From an uncultured Desulfuromonadales bacterium (GTDB lineage Bacteria > Desulfobacterota > Desulfuromonadia > Geobacterales > CAIOGM01): 32,189 bases of DNA. The notes under the pieces were generated by a model, which was not told the origin of the DNA, ran no database searches, and saw nothing but the letters and a program-made list of their open reading frames with translations. The position numbers were made by a program, and so were the translations under genes. The stretch is from the NCBI GenBank assembly GCA_903929485.1, contig CAIYUY010000210.1:1-32189 (forward strand). The letters are read 5' to 3'. The number at the start of each line of letters is the position of its first letter. The first letter of the stretch is position 1. Positions 23,870-31,106 of this stretch are shown here, piece after piece.

Positions 23870-24055
23870 TTAGCGCAGAATGATGCGAATCAGCTTGGCC
23901 AGAATGAGGTCGCAGGCGCCGAGATAGAGAGAGATCAGGACAATGATGGTGATGACAACCCAGGATGTGGCGATAGTTTCCTTCCTTGTCGGCCAGGTAA
24001 CCTTGCCCATCTCGGTTTTGACATCTTCCAGAAATAGTTTAGTTTTATCTATCAC
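23870..24055 (-). CDS. secE: Preprotein translocase subunit SecE
   Basis: SecE clamps the SecY channel in the inner membrane. The 61-residue product is the short one-span form: an amphipathic N-terminal helix (KLFLEDVKTEMGKVTWPTRK) with the conserved WP motif near residues 21-22, then one transmembrane helix (VVITIIVLISLYLGACDLIL). The start is GTG at 24055; the ribosome-binding site is weak (GGGGT). E. coli SecE has two extra helices that are absent here, as in most bacteria. Order tRNA-Trp, secE, nusG is common in deltaproteobacteria. Confidence 0.95.
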   Translation of the reverse strand: MIDKTKLFLEDVKTEMGKVTWPTRKETIATSWVVITIIVLISLYLGACDLILAKLIRIILR

Positions 24056-24084
24056 ACTGGGACCCCGTAAGCATCCATCGAAAA

Positions 24085-24161
24085 TGGCAGGCCAGGAGGG
24101 ATTCGAACCCCCAACACCCGGTTTTGGAGACCGGTGCTCTAGCCGTTAGAGCTACTGGCCT
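24085..24161 (-). tRNA. tRNA-Trp (anticodon CCA)
   Basis: The 77-base gene folds as a cloverleaf: acceptor AGGCCAG with CTGGCCT, anticodon stem CCGGT/ACCGG around loop CTCCAAA (anticodon CCA), and T-arm GGTTCGAATCC. The 3' CCA is encoded (24087-24085). It lies between rpmG and secE on the same strand, so it is probably processed from the same transcript. Confidence 0.97.
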
Positions 24162-24205
24162 GCATGGAGACAAACGCAGCAAAAGCCGCGGTCATGAGAT
24201 GGGAA

Positions 24206-24355
24206 CTATTTGGTTTCCTTATGGGGCGTATGCAACCGACAGAAGCGGCAGTACTTTTTGAATTCAAGTTTCTGCGGGGTACTCTTCTTGTTCTTCGTGG
24301 TTGTATAATTACGCTGTTTGCAGGTCGTGCAGGAGAGCGTGATGATGTCGCGCAT
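24206..24355 (-). CDS. rpmG: 50S ribosomal protein L33, zinc form
   Basis: L33 is a small large-subunit protein near the E site. The 49-residue product begins [17 protein letters not shown] and has four zinc-ribbon cysteines: C9, C12, C36 and C39. This is the zinc-containing form; the zinc-free paralogue lacks these cysteines. AAGGAATT lies just upstream of the ATG at 24355. A longer frame beginning at 24360 is out of frame with it and is a shadow. It stands between tufB and tRNA-Trp. Confidence 0.95.
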   Translation of the reverse strand: MRDIITLSCTTCKQRNYTTTKNKKSTPQKLEFKKYCRFCRLHTPHKETK

Positions 24356-24375
24356 GGCAATTCCTTTGAAGTCTA

Positions 24376-24439
24376 GTTCTACGTTCTACGTTCAAGGTTC
24401 CAGGTTCAAACGTAGAACCTGGAACCTAGAACCTTGAAC
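24376..24439. repeat. Heptanucleotide-periodic palindrome between tufB and rpmG
   Basis: The plus strand runs in 7-base steps: GTTCTAC twice, GTTCAAG, GTTCCAG, GTTCAAA, one extra C, then GTAGAAC, CTGGAAC, CTAGAAC and CTTGAAC. The second half is the reverse complement type of the first, so the minus-strand RNA can fold into a long hairpin. The unit family and plan are the same as in 7966-8042. Each element begins within a few bases of the stop codon of a tuf gene. There is no terminator-type T-run. Confidence 0.9.
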
Positions 24440-24446
24440 TGATTTT

Positions 24447-25637
24447 CTATTGGATGATGGCGCTGACAACTCCGGCGCCGACGGTGCGACCGCCTTCACG
24501 GATGGCGAAGCGAAGCCCTTCGTCCATGGCGATGGGGGTGATCAGGTTCACGGTCATGGCCACGTTGTCGCCGGGCATGACCATCTCGATCCCCTCGGGA
24601 AGTTCCGCTACACCCGTCACGTCGGTTGTTCTGAAGTAGAACTGCGGACGATAACCGTTGAAGAACGGTGTATGACGCCCCCCTTCTTCCTTGGTCAGAA
24701 CGTACGCTTCCGCCTTGAACTTGGTGTGGGGGGTGATGCTCCCCGGCTTGGCAAGTACCTGGCCACGCTCAACGTCCTCACGCTTTACGCCACGGAGCAG
24801 TGCGCCAATGTTGTCGCCGGCGCGTCCTTCGTCCAGCAACTTCCGGAACATCTCTACACCAGTGACGGTGGTCTTGGCAGTTTTCTTGATACCGACAATC
24901 TCGATCTCTTCACCAACCTTGACGATTCCGCGCTCAACCCGCCCCGTGGCCACAGTGCCGCGACCCGAGATGGAGAAAACGTCTTCAACAGGCATAAGAA
25001 ACGGTTTGTCAATGGCGCGTACCGGCACGGGGATGTAGGAGTCAACCGCCGCCATCAAAGCTTCAATGGCAGGCAGAGCCAAATCGCCGGCATCGCCGTT
25101 CAGAGCCTGCAGTGCGGAACCCTTGATGATCGGGATATCGTCGCCGGGGAAATCGTAGGATGAAAGAAGTTCCCTGATCTCCATCTCCACCAACTCCAGC
25201 AGTTCTTCGTCATCCACCATGTCGGCTTTATTGAGGAACACGACCATGTAGGGAACGCCTACCTGACGAGCAAGAAGGATATGCTCACGTGTCTGGGGCA
25301 TGGGGCCGTCGGCGGCGGATACCACCAGAATTGCACCGTCCATCTGCGCAGCGCCGGTGATCATGTTCTTGACATAGTCGGCATGTCCGGGACAGTCAAC
25401 GTGGGCGTAATGGCGATTATCGGTCTCGTACTCCACATGGGCCGTGGCGATGGTGATTCCGCGCTCACGCTCTTCCGGGGCGTTATCGATCTGGTCAAAC
25501 GCCTTGAACTCCGCTTGTCCCTTGCCGGCAAGAACCTTGGTAATCGCCGCCGTCAGCGTAGTTTTGCCGTGGTCGACGTGACCGATAGTTCCGATGTTGA
25601 CATGTGGCTTATTCCTGGAAAATTTTGCCTTGGCCAT
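24447..25637 (-). CDS. tufB: Elongation factor Tu, copy B
   Basis: Second EF-Tu gene, encoding a 396-residue product with the same sequence as the copy at 8048-9238. GHVDHGKT (19-26), DCPGH (80-84) and NKAD (135-138) are intact. It stands after four tRNA genes in the arrangement known from the E. coli thrU-tyrU-glyT-thrT-tufB operon, so it is called tufB. AGGAGG lies about seven bases before the ATG. Synonymous differences from tufA are spread along the gene, and it ends in TAG instead of TAA. Confidence 0.98.
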   Translation of the reverse strand: MAKAKFSRNKPHVNIGTIGHVDHGKTTLTAAITKVLAGKGQAEFKAFDQIDNAPEERERGITIATAHVEYETDNRHYAHVDCPGHADYVKNMITGAAQMDGAILVVSAADGPMPQTREHILLARQVGVPYMVVFLNKADMVDDEELLELVEMEIRELLSSYDFPGDDIPIIKGSALQALNGDAGDLALPAIEALMAAVDSYIPVPVRAIDKPFLMPVEDVFSISGRGTVATGRVERGIVKVGEEIEIVGIKKTAKTTVTGVEMFRKLLDEGRAGDNIGALLRGVKREDVERGQVLAKPGSITPHTKFKAEAYVLTKEEGGRHTPFFNGYRPQFYFRTTDVTGVAELPEGIEMVMPGDNVAMTVNLITPIAMDEGLRFAIREGGRTVGAGVVSAIIQ

Positions 25638-25696
25638 CTGTAAATCCTCCTGTATGCTGCCTGCGCAGGTATACTACTACTATTTTTTTGGGGAAA

Positions 25697-25772
25697 TGGA
25701 GCCCGCATCCGGATTCGAACCGGAGACCTCATCCTTACCAAGGATGTGCTCTACCTACTGAGCTATGCGGGC
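25697..25772 (-). tRNA. tRNA-Thr (anticodon GGT)
   Basis: The 76-base gene has a perfect 7-bp acceptor stem (GCCCGCA/TGCGGGC), anticodon stem CATCC/GGATG around loop TTGGTAA (anticodon GGT), and T-arm GGTTCGAATCC. The 3' CCA is encoded (25699-25697). It lies 59 bases upstream of tufB, the place of thrT in E. coli, and reads ACC and ACT codons. Confidence 0.97.
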
Positions 25773-25785
25773 GCTGGATGCACGT

Positions 25786-25862
25786 TGGAGCGGGAAACGG
25801 GACTCGAACCCGCGACCCTCAGCTTGGAAGGCTGATGCTCTAGCCAACTGAGCTACTCCCGC
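25786..25862 (-). tRNA. tRNA-Gly (anticodon TCC)
   Basis: The 77-base gene pairs GCGGGAG with TTCCCGC in the acceptor stem (one G-T). The anticodon stem is TCAGC/GCTGA around loop CTTCCAA, giving anticodon TCC. T-arm GGTTCGAGTCC and an encoded CCA (25788-25786) are present. It corresponds to glyT of the E. coli tufB operon and lies 13 bases upstream of tRNA-Thr(GGT). Confidence 0.97.
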
Positions 25863-25973
25863 CAATCGTGCGCTACGAGGTTTGGTAAAAGTGCAAAGAC
25901 TTTTCGGTCTCAGTGCAAACGACCATGGTCTCCTGGGATAATCGAAATCGTTTCCGCACTTTCTGAAGTTTTA

Positions 25974-26058
25974 TGGTGGAGGGAGGAGGATTCGAACCTC
26001 CGAAGTCGCTGACGACAGATTTACAGTCTGTTCCCTTTGGCCGCTCGGGAATCCCTCC
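25974..26058 (-). tRNA. tRNA-Tyr (anticodon GTA)
   Basis: The 85-base length and the long variable arm mark a class II tRNA. The acceptor stem is GGAGGGA/TCCCTCC with discriminator A and encoded CCA (25976-25974). The anticodon stem ACAGA/TCTGT holds loop CTGTAAA, anticodon GTA. It corresponds to tyrU. A 111-base spacer, longer than the others, separates it from tRNA-Gly. Confidence 0.97.
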
Positions 26059-26087
26059 GCATTGAAAGCCGGTATCAACAGTTTTTG

Positions 26088-26163
26088 TGGAGCTGGCGAT
26101 GGGACTCGAACCCGCAACCTGCTGATTACAAGTCAGCTGCTCTGCCAATTGAGCTACGCCAGC
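26088..26163 (-). tRNA. tRNA-Thr (anticodon TGT)
   Basis: The 76-base gene has acceptor stem GCTGGCG/CGCCAGC, anticodon stem GCTGA/TCAGC around loop CTTGTAA (anticodon TGT), T-arm GGTTCGAGTCC and an encoded CCA (26090-26088). It is the first gene behind the promoter at 26223-26251 and corresponds to thrU. It reads ACA and, with modification, other threonine codons. Confidence 0.97.
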
Positions 26164-26222
26164 GCAGCCTTTCACCCTTGCTTGCGACCCCGTTTTCGAT
26201 AATCACTCGGTCAAGTCCTGTG

Positions 26223-26251
26223 CTTATACGGTATCCAGCAGTCAATGTCAA
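26223..26251 (-). promoter_or_regulatory. Sigma-70 promoter of the tRNA-tufB operon
   Basis: On the minus strand TTGACA (26251-26246) and TATAAG (26228-26223) are separated by exactly 17 bases. An A-rich stretch (GCAAAAAAAATG) just upstream of the -35 box could act as an UP element. Transcription should start near 26216, about 50 bases before tRNA-Thr(TGT). This is the strongest promoter-like sequence I found by eye in the window. Confidence 0.87.
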
Positions 26252-26285
26252 CATTTTTTTTGCATCTTTTTCCAAAAACGTTAAA

Positions 26286-26322
26286 TCAATGCATGGCGGA
26301 CCATTACTGCTTACTGCATTGA
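26286..26322 (-). terminator. Possible weak terminator after the methyltransferase gene
   Basis: Seven bases past the stop of the methyltransferase gene, an 8-bp inverted repeat (TCAATGCA, then TGCATTGA) encloses 21 bases and is followed on the minus strand by TTTAACGTTTTT. The stem is AT-rich and the loop long, so the call is tentative. It would separate the upstream operon from the tRNA-tufB promoter. Confidence 0.35.
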
Positions 26323-26328
26323 CGCAAC

Positions 26329-27033
26329 TCATCGGCTATCACCGCTCCCCACGAACAGTGGTGGAAGCACCGTAAGTTCCCCGTTACGCCCCTTTCCCAG
26401 CTCCACCAGCACCATCCGGCCGCAGCCGGTAGCCCTGCCGTGGACAAACTGCAGACGGAGCAGACAGAGTTTCAGGAGCGAAGCAGTGGCGATCAGTTCC
26501 GCCAGCCGGGAGACATGATAGATACAACAGATTCTACCCGCCGTTTTCACGAGATATTTAGCCATTTCGAGAAAATCGGCAAGTGACGCCGTGGACTCGT
26601 GGCGGGCCGTGTCGCGCCCGGCAAGTGGGCTGACCTTTCCGGTCCCCAGTGGACGATAAGGAGGATTAGTGAGAACGAGGTCAAAGGAGGAGACCGGAAA
26701 CAGACCTTTCAGGCTAAGGATGTCCGCGGAGATAACCGTCACCTGCCCCTCAAGCCCGTTCAGCGCTACATTTCGCTCCGCCAGTCGGGCACTCTCCTCC
26801 CGGCTCTCTACCCCCACAATCATGGAGCCTGGTACCATGCGGGCCATGATCAGCGCCATCACCCCGCAACCGGTCCCCAGGTCAATGATCCGACCATCGC
26901 TTTTCCCTGAGAATTCGCAGAGAAGAAGAGGATCCACGGAAAACCGGTAGCCACGCCGCGGCTGGAGTATCCGAAGATCAAAATCGCGCAACTCATCCAT
27001 GGTTTCAGCGTTAGCGGCATCAGGAGTGATCAT
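26329..27033 (-). CDS. TrmN6-like tRNA (adenine-N6) methyltransferase
   Basis: A 234-residue Rossmann-fold methyltransferase. The SAM-binding motif DLGTGCG is at residues 51-57 and the adenine-N6 catalytic motif NPPY at 123-126, after DLVLT. The N-terminal RGYRFSVDPLLL segment is typical of the TrmN6/YfiC family, which methylates A37 of tRNA1(Val). The residue GYRFSVD pattern and size (about 245 in E. coli) fit, but other NPPY enzymes such as PrmC/RlmF relatives cannot be fully excluded. No good Shine-Dalgarno is seen before the ATG at 27033; ATG at 27000 is an alternative. It lies 28 bases after the glycosyltransferase gene. Confidence 0.82.
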   Translation of the reverse strand: MITPDAANAETMDELRDFDLRILQPRRGYRFSVDPLLLCEFSGKSDGRIIDLGTGCGVMALIMARMVPGSMIVGVESREESARLAERNVALNGLEGQVTVISADILSLKGLFPVSSFDLVLTNPPYRPLGTGKVSPLAGRDTARHESTASLADFLEMAKYLVKTAGRICCIYHVSRLAELIATASLLKLCLLRLQFVHGRATGCGRMVLVELGKGRNGELTVLPPLFVGSGDSR

Positions 27034-27061
27034 TTGTGGCCTGCGTCAAGAGAATCCGAGA

Positions 27062-27811
27062 TCAGGATGCTTTCCCCTGAAAGATAGCCACCGTCAGGAG
27101 CTTCATCCTGCAGAGCCTGAACTGGATTGCGGTGAGAAGAACATTAAGGCCGTAGATGACGCTACGGCTGAAATTGATGGATGAGGCATCCTTGAAATAT
27201 TTCGTGGGGCAGGAGAGCTCCCCGATCCGGTAGCCGAACCAAACCATCTGAGCCAGCATCTGGTTGTCGAAGACAAAATCGTCGGAGTTGCGTTCCAGGG
27301 GAAGGCGTTCAAGCACCTGGCGGGAAAAGGCCCGATAACCTGAGTGGTATTCGGAAAGCTTCTGCCCAAGGAGAAGATTCTCCAAAAAGGTCAGCATCCT
27401 GTTTGCCAGATACTTGTACCGCGGCATTCCCCCCTTGAGGGCGCCGATACCGAGGATGCGGGACGCCAGCACTGCGTCGAACTCTCCATAAGCAATCATG
27501 GCCGCCATGGCGGTAATCAACCGGGGGGTATACTGATAATCCGGGTGGAGCATGACGACAATATCCGCGCCAAGTTCCAGCGCCTTGGCATAGCAGGTTT
27601 TCTGGTTACCGCCATACCCTTTGTTCTGCTCATGGACAATTGTCCGAATCCCCAACTGTCGGGCAACGGCCGCCGTATCGTCCCGACTGGCATCGTCCAC
27701 CAGCAGAACGTCATCCACGAACTCCAGGGGAATCTCCAGAAATGTCATCTCCAGGGTCTTCACGGCGTTATAGGCAGGAAGCACGACAATGATCCGCTTT
27801 CCGTTCAGCAC
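27062..27811 (-). CDS. Glycosyltransferase family 2 (polyprenyl-phosphate sugar transferase type)
   Basis: A 249-residue GT-A fold transferase without membrane helices. Visible motifs are LPAYNA (11-16), the nucleotide-sugar site VDDASRDDT (38-46), NKGYGGNQKT (63-72) and MLHPDYQY (87-94), whose Asp91 stands at the metal-binding position. FSGYRAFSR-like HSGYRAFSRQVLERLP follows. Close relatives act on undecaprenyl or dolichyl phosphate; the actual sugar is unknown. The GTG at 27811-27809 overlaps the TGA stop of the upstream gene by seven bases and has GGAGGGGGG before it. The longer open frame to 27913 lacks family similarity in its extra part. Confidence 0.85.
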   Translation of the reverse strand: MLNGKRIIVVLPAYNAVKTLEMTFLEIPLEFVDDVLLVDDASRDDTAAVARQLGIRTIVHEQNKGYGGNQKTCYAKALELGADIVVMLHPDYQYTPRLITAMAAMIAYGEFDAVLASRILGIGALKGGMPRYKYLANRMLTFLENLLLGQKLSEYHSGYRAFSRQVLERLPLERNSDDFVFDNQMLAQMVWFGYRIGELSCPTKYFKDASSINFSRSVIYGLNVLLTAIQFRLCRMKLLTVAIFQGKAS

Positions 27812-30246
27812 TCCCCCCTCCGCTCCGGCTTTTGCTCCGCGGTAGTTTTTCTTATCCGCCAATTCCATCCCAGCATGACAAAAAAGAAAGCAAGGGAAGC
27901 GAGAGTCAGCCACTTTCCAATCTTGAAGGGTAACGGGTCGAAGGTAAACGTTACCCTATGATCACCCGGCGTCAAATAGACGCCGCGCAGGACAAGGTTA
28001 ACAGGGACGATGGCCGCATCCTTACCGTCCACCGACGCTCCCCAGCCGGAGAAGTACTTGTCCCCCAGAACCAGGAGCGCATTCGTGGCCGACCGGACCT
28101 GCAAGGTCACCGCAACATTTCCATAGGTGATCACCGACACGGTACCCGGGTTAACGGCCGGCCCGTCCACCGGGGCAAGGGGGATGGTGGGAGGACTCTC
28201 CACCAACGCTTCCCGCCGGGCGTCGAAGGCAGGATTAGCCAGGATGCCGGGTATTTTTCGGGGATCATCAACCACCGTCACCGCCGCGGCGAGCCACCCC
28301 TTAGGAAATACCCTGCGATTTTGCAGTACCACCTCTTTGCCGTCGGGAGTCAGAAAGACCGGGACGAAACGGTCGCCCACCTGTCCCTTCTCCTGCTCAT
28401 ACTGGCTCTTTTCATAAATGAGATACTTGACATTCATGATGTCCGGCATGACGGAAGCGAAACTGAAACTATCAAGAAAGAGCTGCCAGCGCCACATCTG
28501 CACCGGGTTGGAAGTAAACATGACCGGGATGCCGTTCCCCACGAAGGTCATGGGATCGGCGTTGTTCATGGGGATAACCCGATATGGTCCGGCATCCCTT
28601 TTCACATACTCCATGGCCGGCGTCAACGTCGCCCGTAATGTTTTTGGAAGGGGCTGCAGGAGCATGTACTTGGCATTCACCCGCCCCACATCGGCCAGGA
28701 AAATAATCACCAGGAGCAGTGCCCCCCACCGTACCGGGAGCCATCTCCGGGTAACCGACCAGAGCCCCAAACCGGTCAGAGCCGCCACGCCCGCGGCCCA
28801 CCCGGTTTCCTGCATGAGATTCTCCCACCTCTGGGCCATCAGCTCAGTCCCCTGCTGATAGCGGGTGGGTTGACTCATTGTCTCCTCCAGTACCCCCTTC
28901 CAGTTCCCCTCGGCCAGGAACTGGGAAAGGAGAACCCCCAGAATAAGGAGCGGAAGCGCCGCCAGGGCATACCGATACCACCGAAGCTTTCGGTTATCGA
29001 CCATCTGCTCGTCCAGCAGAATGTCGATCCCCTGGGCCGCCAGAATCCCCAGACCGACAAGGGGGATAAACATCATCATCTTGGGAACGCGGAAATGGTT
29101 GATCCCGGGAAAATGCTCATAGAGGAACCAGTAGATGGCCGAATATTTTCCCAGGGAAAAGGTGATCCCCGCCACCACCAGTCCCCCGGCCAGCCAACTA
29201 TACCGATTGCGCCGACAGATGAAGGGAAGCGGCGCCAGGAGCCAAGGGAGAAGCCCCAGGTAATCGCTTGTCTGGGTAAAATTCATTCTCCCCCAGTAAT
29301 AAGCGTTTATGTTGTCGGAATTCCCCCCACCCTCCTGCCGGGAGAAGCCGAACATTCCCGGGATGACGAAGGTCGCCAACTCCTCGGGCGGAAACGACCA
29401 TGACATGGCCTCCTCCAGATCAAGCCCCCCCTTCCCCTGGTTAGCGCCACTCTGAACTCCACGGGTAGTATCCTGTGACCAGTTAGCCAGGGGAACCAGG
29501 GAGATAGCCACCGTGGAAAGAAAAAAGAGCAGGGTCGCCAGGTTGAGCGCCAGGAGACGGAGAGAATTCCCCCCCTGTTTACGCTCGGCAATGCACAGGG
29601 GAACAAAGCGGCAAACGGCGTAACAGCCCAGGGCGAGACAGGTATAGTAGGCGATCTGCCAGTGCATGTTGAAGAACTGGAAGGCGAGCATCACCGACGT
29701 GGTCAGGAAGAAGATCAGCCGGCGACTCTGAAAGCCCCGTTCCAGGAAGTAGAAAACCCAAGGGGCAAAGCTGATGGTGGCGATCTTCTGCACATGACCG
29801 GCATTGATGAGGGAAGCGTTCTCCGGGGCGACGGCGAAGAGGAGCCCCGCAAAGAAGGCCGCCGTGCGGCCGCAGCCGATGGCACGGCAGAAACAGAAGA
29901 CGCCGGCGCCGCCGAAGAAGAGGTGAAGAACGATGAACCAGGCGATGTTCACCGGCTCCGGGAGTAGCCAGAAGATCAGGTTACGGTAGAAGAGGAACTG
30001 CATGGAGAGGGTTCCCCCCCCTTCCGAGCCGCCGCCATTGGCCAGGGTATCCCATCCTGCCTGGAGGCTGACCTTGAAAAGATCCCAAAAACCCATCTGC
30101 CCGTACTGCTTTATGGTCCAGTAGAACTCTGCGGTGATATCAGGGGCGCGGATGATCTGATGAGTAAAGAGGATCTTACCGAAGAAGGCGATAAGCAGCC
30201 CCAGCATGAGCACCAGGGCAAGGAGATCTTTTCTGCGTTCGGTCAT
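27805..30246 (-). CDS. YfhO-family multispanning membrane protein
   Basis: The 813-residue product begins MTERRKDLLALVLMLGLLIAFF and has many hydrophobic spans through about residue 520, then a soluble C-terminal part and a last span (WLTLASLAFFFVMLGWNW). The early periplasmic-type loop with FWDLF...NGGGSEGGG and the later EHFPGINHFRVPKMMMF stretch, plus the GDKYFSGWGASVDG and PGDHRVTFTFDPLPF end, match the YfhO/GT-C-like family. In Gram-positives YfhO glycosylates lipoteichoic acid. Here, next to a lipid-type GT2, transfer of lipid-linked sugar to an envelope component is inferred; the acceptor is unknown. Upstream CGGAGC precedes the ATG. Confidence 0.82.
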   Translation of the reverse strand: MTERRKDLLALVLMLGLLIAFFGKILFTHQIIRAPDITAEFYWTIKQYGQMGFWDLFKVSLQAGWDTLANGGGSEGGGTLSMQFLFYRNLIFWLLPEPVNIAWFIVLHLFFGGAGVFCFCRAIGCGRTAAFFAGLLFAVAPENASLINAGHVQKIATISFAPWVFYFLERGFQSRRLIFFLTTSVMLAFQFFNMHWQIAYYTCLALGCYAVCRFVPLCIAERKQGGNSLRLLALNLATLLFFLSTVAISLVPLANWSQDTTRGVQSGANQGKGGLDLEEAMSWSFPPEELATFVIPGMFGFSRQEGGGNSDNINAYYWGRMNFTQTSDYLGLLPWLLAPLPFICRRNRYSWLAGGLVVAGITFSLGKYSAIYWFLYEHFPGINHFRVPKMMMFIPLVGLGILAAQGIDILLDEQMVDNRKLRWYRYALAALPLLILGVLLSQFLAEGNWKGVLEETMSQPTRYQQGTELMAQRWENLMQETGWAAGVAALTGLGLWSVTRRWLPVRWGALLLVIIFLADVGRVNAKYMLLQPLPKTLRATLTPAMEYVKRDAGPYRVIPMNNADPMTFVGNGIPVMFTSNPVQMWRWQLFLDSFSFASVMPDIMNVKYLIYEKSQYEQEKGQVGDRFVPVFLTPDGKEVVLQNRRVFPKGWLAAAVTVVDDPRKIPGILANPAFDARREALVESPPTIPLAPVDGPAVNPGTVSVITYGNVAVTLQVRSATNALLVLGDKYFSGWGASVDGKDAAIVPVNLVLRGVYLTPGDHRVTFTFDPLPFKIGKWLTLASLAFFFVMLGWNWRIRKTTAEQKPERRGEC

Positions 30247-30629
30247 GATTGCTCCGAGTAAGAGTGCGATGCGAATCGTTACGGAGACTCTACGGCATCA
30301 TATCCGGAGTCAGGATGATTTTTTTGGGAAACAGCTGACAGTCAACGGCCCTCATGATATTCGATGCCAAATACAATGACAAGGATTACGTGCTCTCGAC
30401 TCCGACAAAACCGGCAGCTGAAACGCCTCGTTCAGGCGCGTTTTTTGCCATTTTATTGAATATGTCCGGTGAGTTGGATCACGTTGTTCGGCATGCTGAA
30501 CTTTTGGATTTATTCTAAAAAAACTGCGCGAAAACGCAAACAAGAGTTCTCCTCACCAGTTGGCTCCTTCTCCCTTTCATTTCCCCGGCACGCCCCTTTC
30601 CCGACTCTTTTCATCCCAGGGACCGATTC
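30247..30629. other. Intergenic region with no supported gene
   Basis: No open frame here resembles a real gene on either strand. The segment holds the likely 5' leader of the YfhO-type gene (minus strand) and, in its middle, the plus-strand hairpin at 30424-30446. A weak promoter-like TTGACT can be read on the minus strand near 30345, but its -10 partner is poor. Confidence 0.6.
30424..30446 (+). terminator. Rho-independent terminator-like hairpin, plus strand
   Basis: CGCCT and AGGCG pair around loop CGTTC, followed by CG and six T residues. It would end plus-strand transcripts, yet no plus-strand gene is visible before it. It may be left over from a lost gene or stop antisense transcription. 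Confidence 0.45.
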
Positions 30630-30755
30630 TTACCCGGATCCGGCTTTATTCATACCGGTGCCATCCAGGAACCACCGCCATCGATAAAAAGTCCATCCGG
30701 CTCCCTCCAACTCCTTCTGGCGCTGCATGCGGAGCTCCTCGTTAGAGTCTTCAAG
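30630..30755 (-). pseudogene. Fragment resembling a C-terminal endonuclease-like (DUF559/DUF3320-type) domain
   Basis: About 40 codons read SNEELRMQRQKELEGAGWTF followed by YRW. This resembles the end of the endonuclease-like domain that closes many superfamily-I helicases and DUF559 proteins, where a RQxxLExxGWxFxR pattern is typical. The frame upstream of it has no related sequence and the expected residues after GWTFYR are absent. If the likeness is right, this is a decayed scrap. Recognition is from memory of the motif and is weak. Confidence 0.35.
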
Positions 30756-30817
30756 CATCAAGAAATTGCATGAGATGCCAACATTCCCCCCGTGCAAACA
30801 GTACACATAACCATGCT

Positions 30818-30964
30818 TCACCTGCCTCTCCGGCCCGAAAACCTTTTTTCATTCAGGACGACATCGTAACGGTCCTCATCGGTAGGCTCACCCCTTTCCT
30901 TCAACGCCTCCAGCAGGTACCCGTTCAGACTCTTGTCGTCCCTCAACAAATGTCTGAATATCAA
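30818..30964 (-). CDS. Small open frame of unknown function
   Basis: A 48-codon frame starts with TTG (30964) seven bases after GGGAGG and reads IFRHLLRDDKSLNGYLLEAL, then a charged stretch with GEPTDEDRYDVVLNEKRF and an arginine-rich end. It looks like an amphipathic helical protein fragment. An ATG at 30969 in another frame (26 codons, MFDIQTFVEG...) competes for the same ribosome-binding site. I do not recognise the family. Given the neighbours, it may be the broken start of a longer gene or an out-of-context remnant. Confidence 0.35.
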   Translation of the reverse strand: MIFRHLLRDDKSLNGYLLEALKERGEPTDEDRYDVVLNEKRFSGRRGR

Positions 30965-30977
30965 ACATGACACCTCC

Positions 30978-31106
30978 CTGACACCTGCCCCCTCAACTTG
31001 TCATCTTGAGGGTCTGACCCCACCTGCCCTTGAGGGTCTGACCCCACCTGCCCCCTGACACCTGCCCCCTCAACTTGTCATCTTGAGGGTCTGCCCCCAC
31101 CTGCCC
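30978..31106. repeat. Tandem repeat, two 52-base copies plus a partial copy
   Basis: Copy 1 (30978-31029) and copy 2 (31055-31106) are the same but for one base (CTGACCCC against CTGCCCCC). Between them lies a partial copy (31030-31054) of the last 25 bases. Each unit contains CTCAACTTGTCATCTTGAG and the odd palindrome GGGTCTGACCC. The array ends exactly where the intron-like sequence begins. There are no unique spacers, so it is not a CRISPR array. Confidence 0.88.

Noticed and set aside
27812-27913. Longer N-terminus for the family-2 glycosyltransferase
   Set aside because: It would overlap the YfhO-like gene by more than 100 bases, and its residues precede the GT2 domain without similarity; a strong ribosome-binding site favours GTG at 27811.
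30978-31106. Possible CRISPR array
   Set aside because: Repeats are directly adjacent or partial, with no unique spacers of even length and no cas genes nearby.
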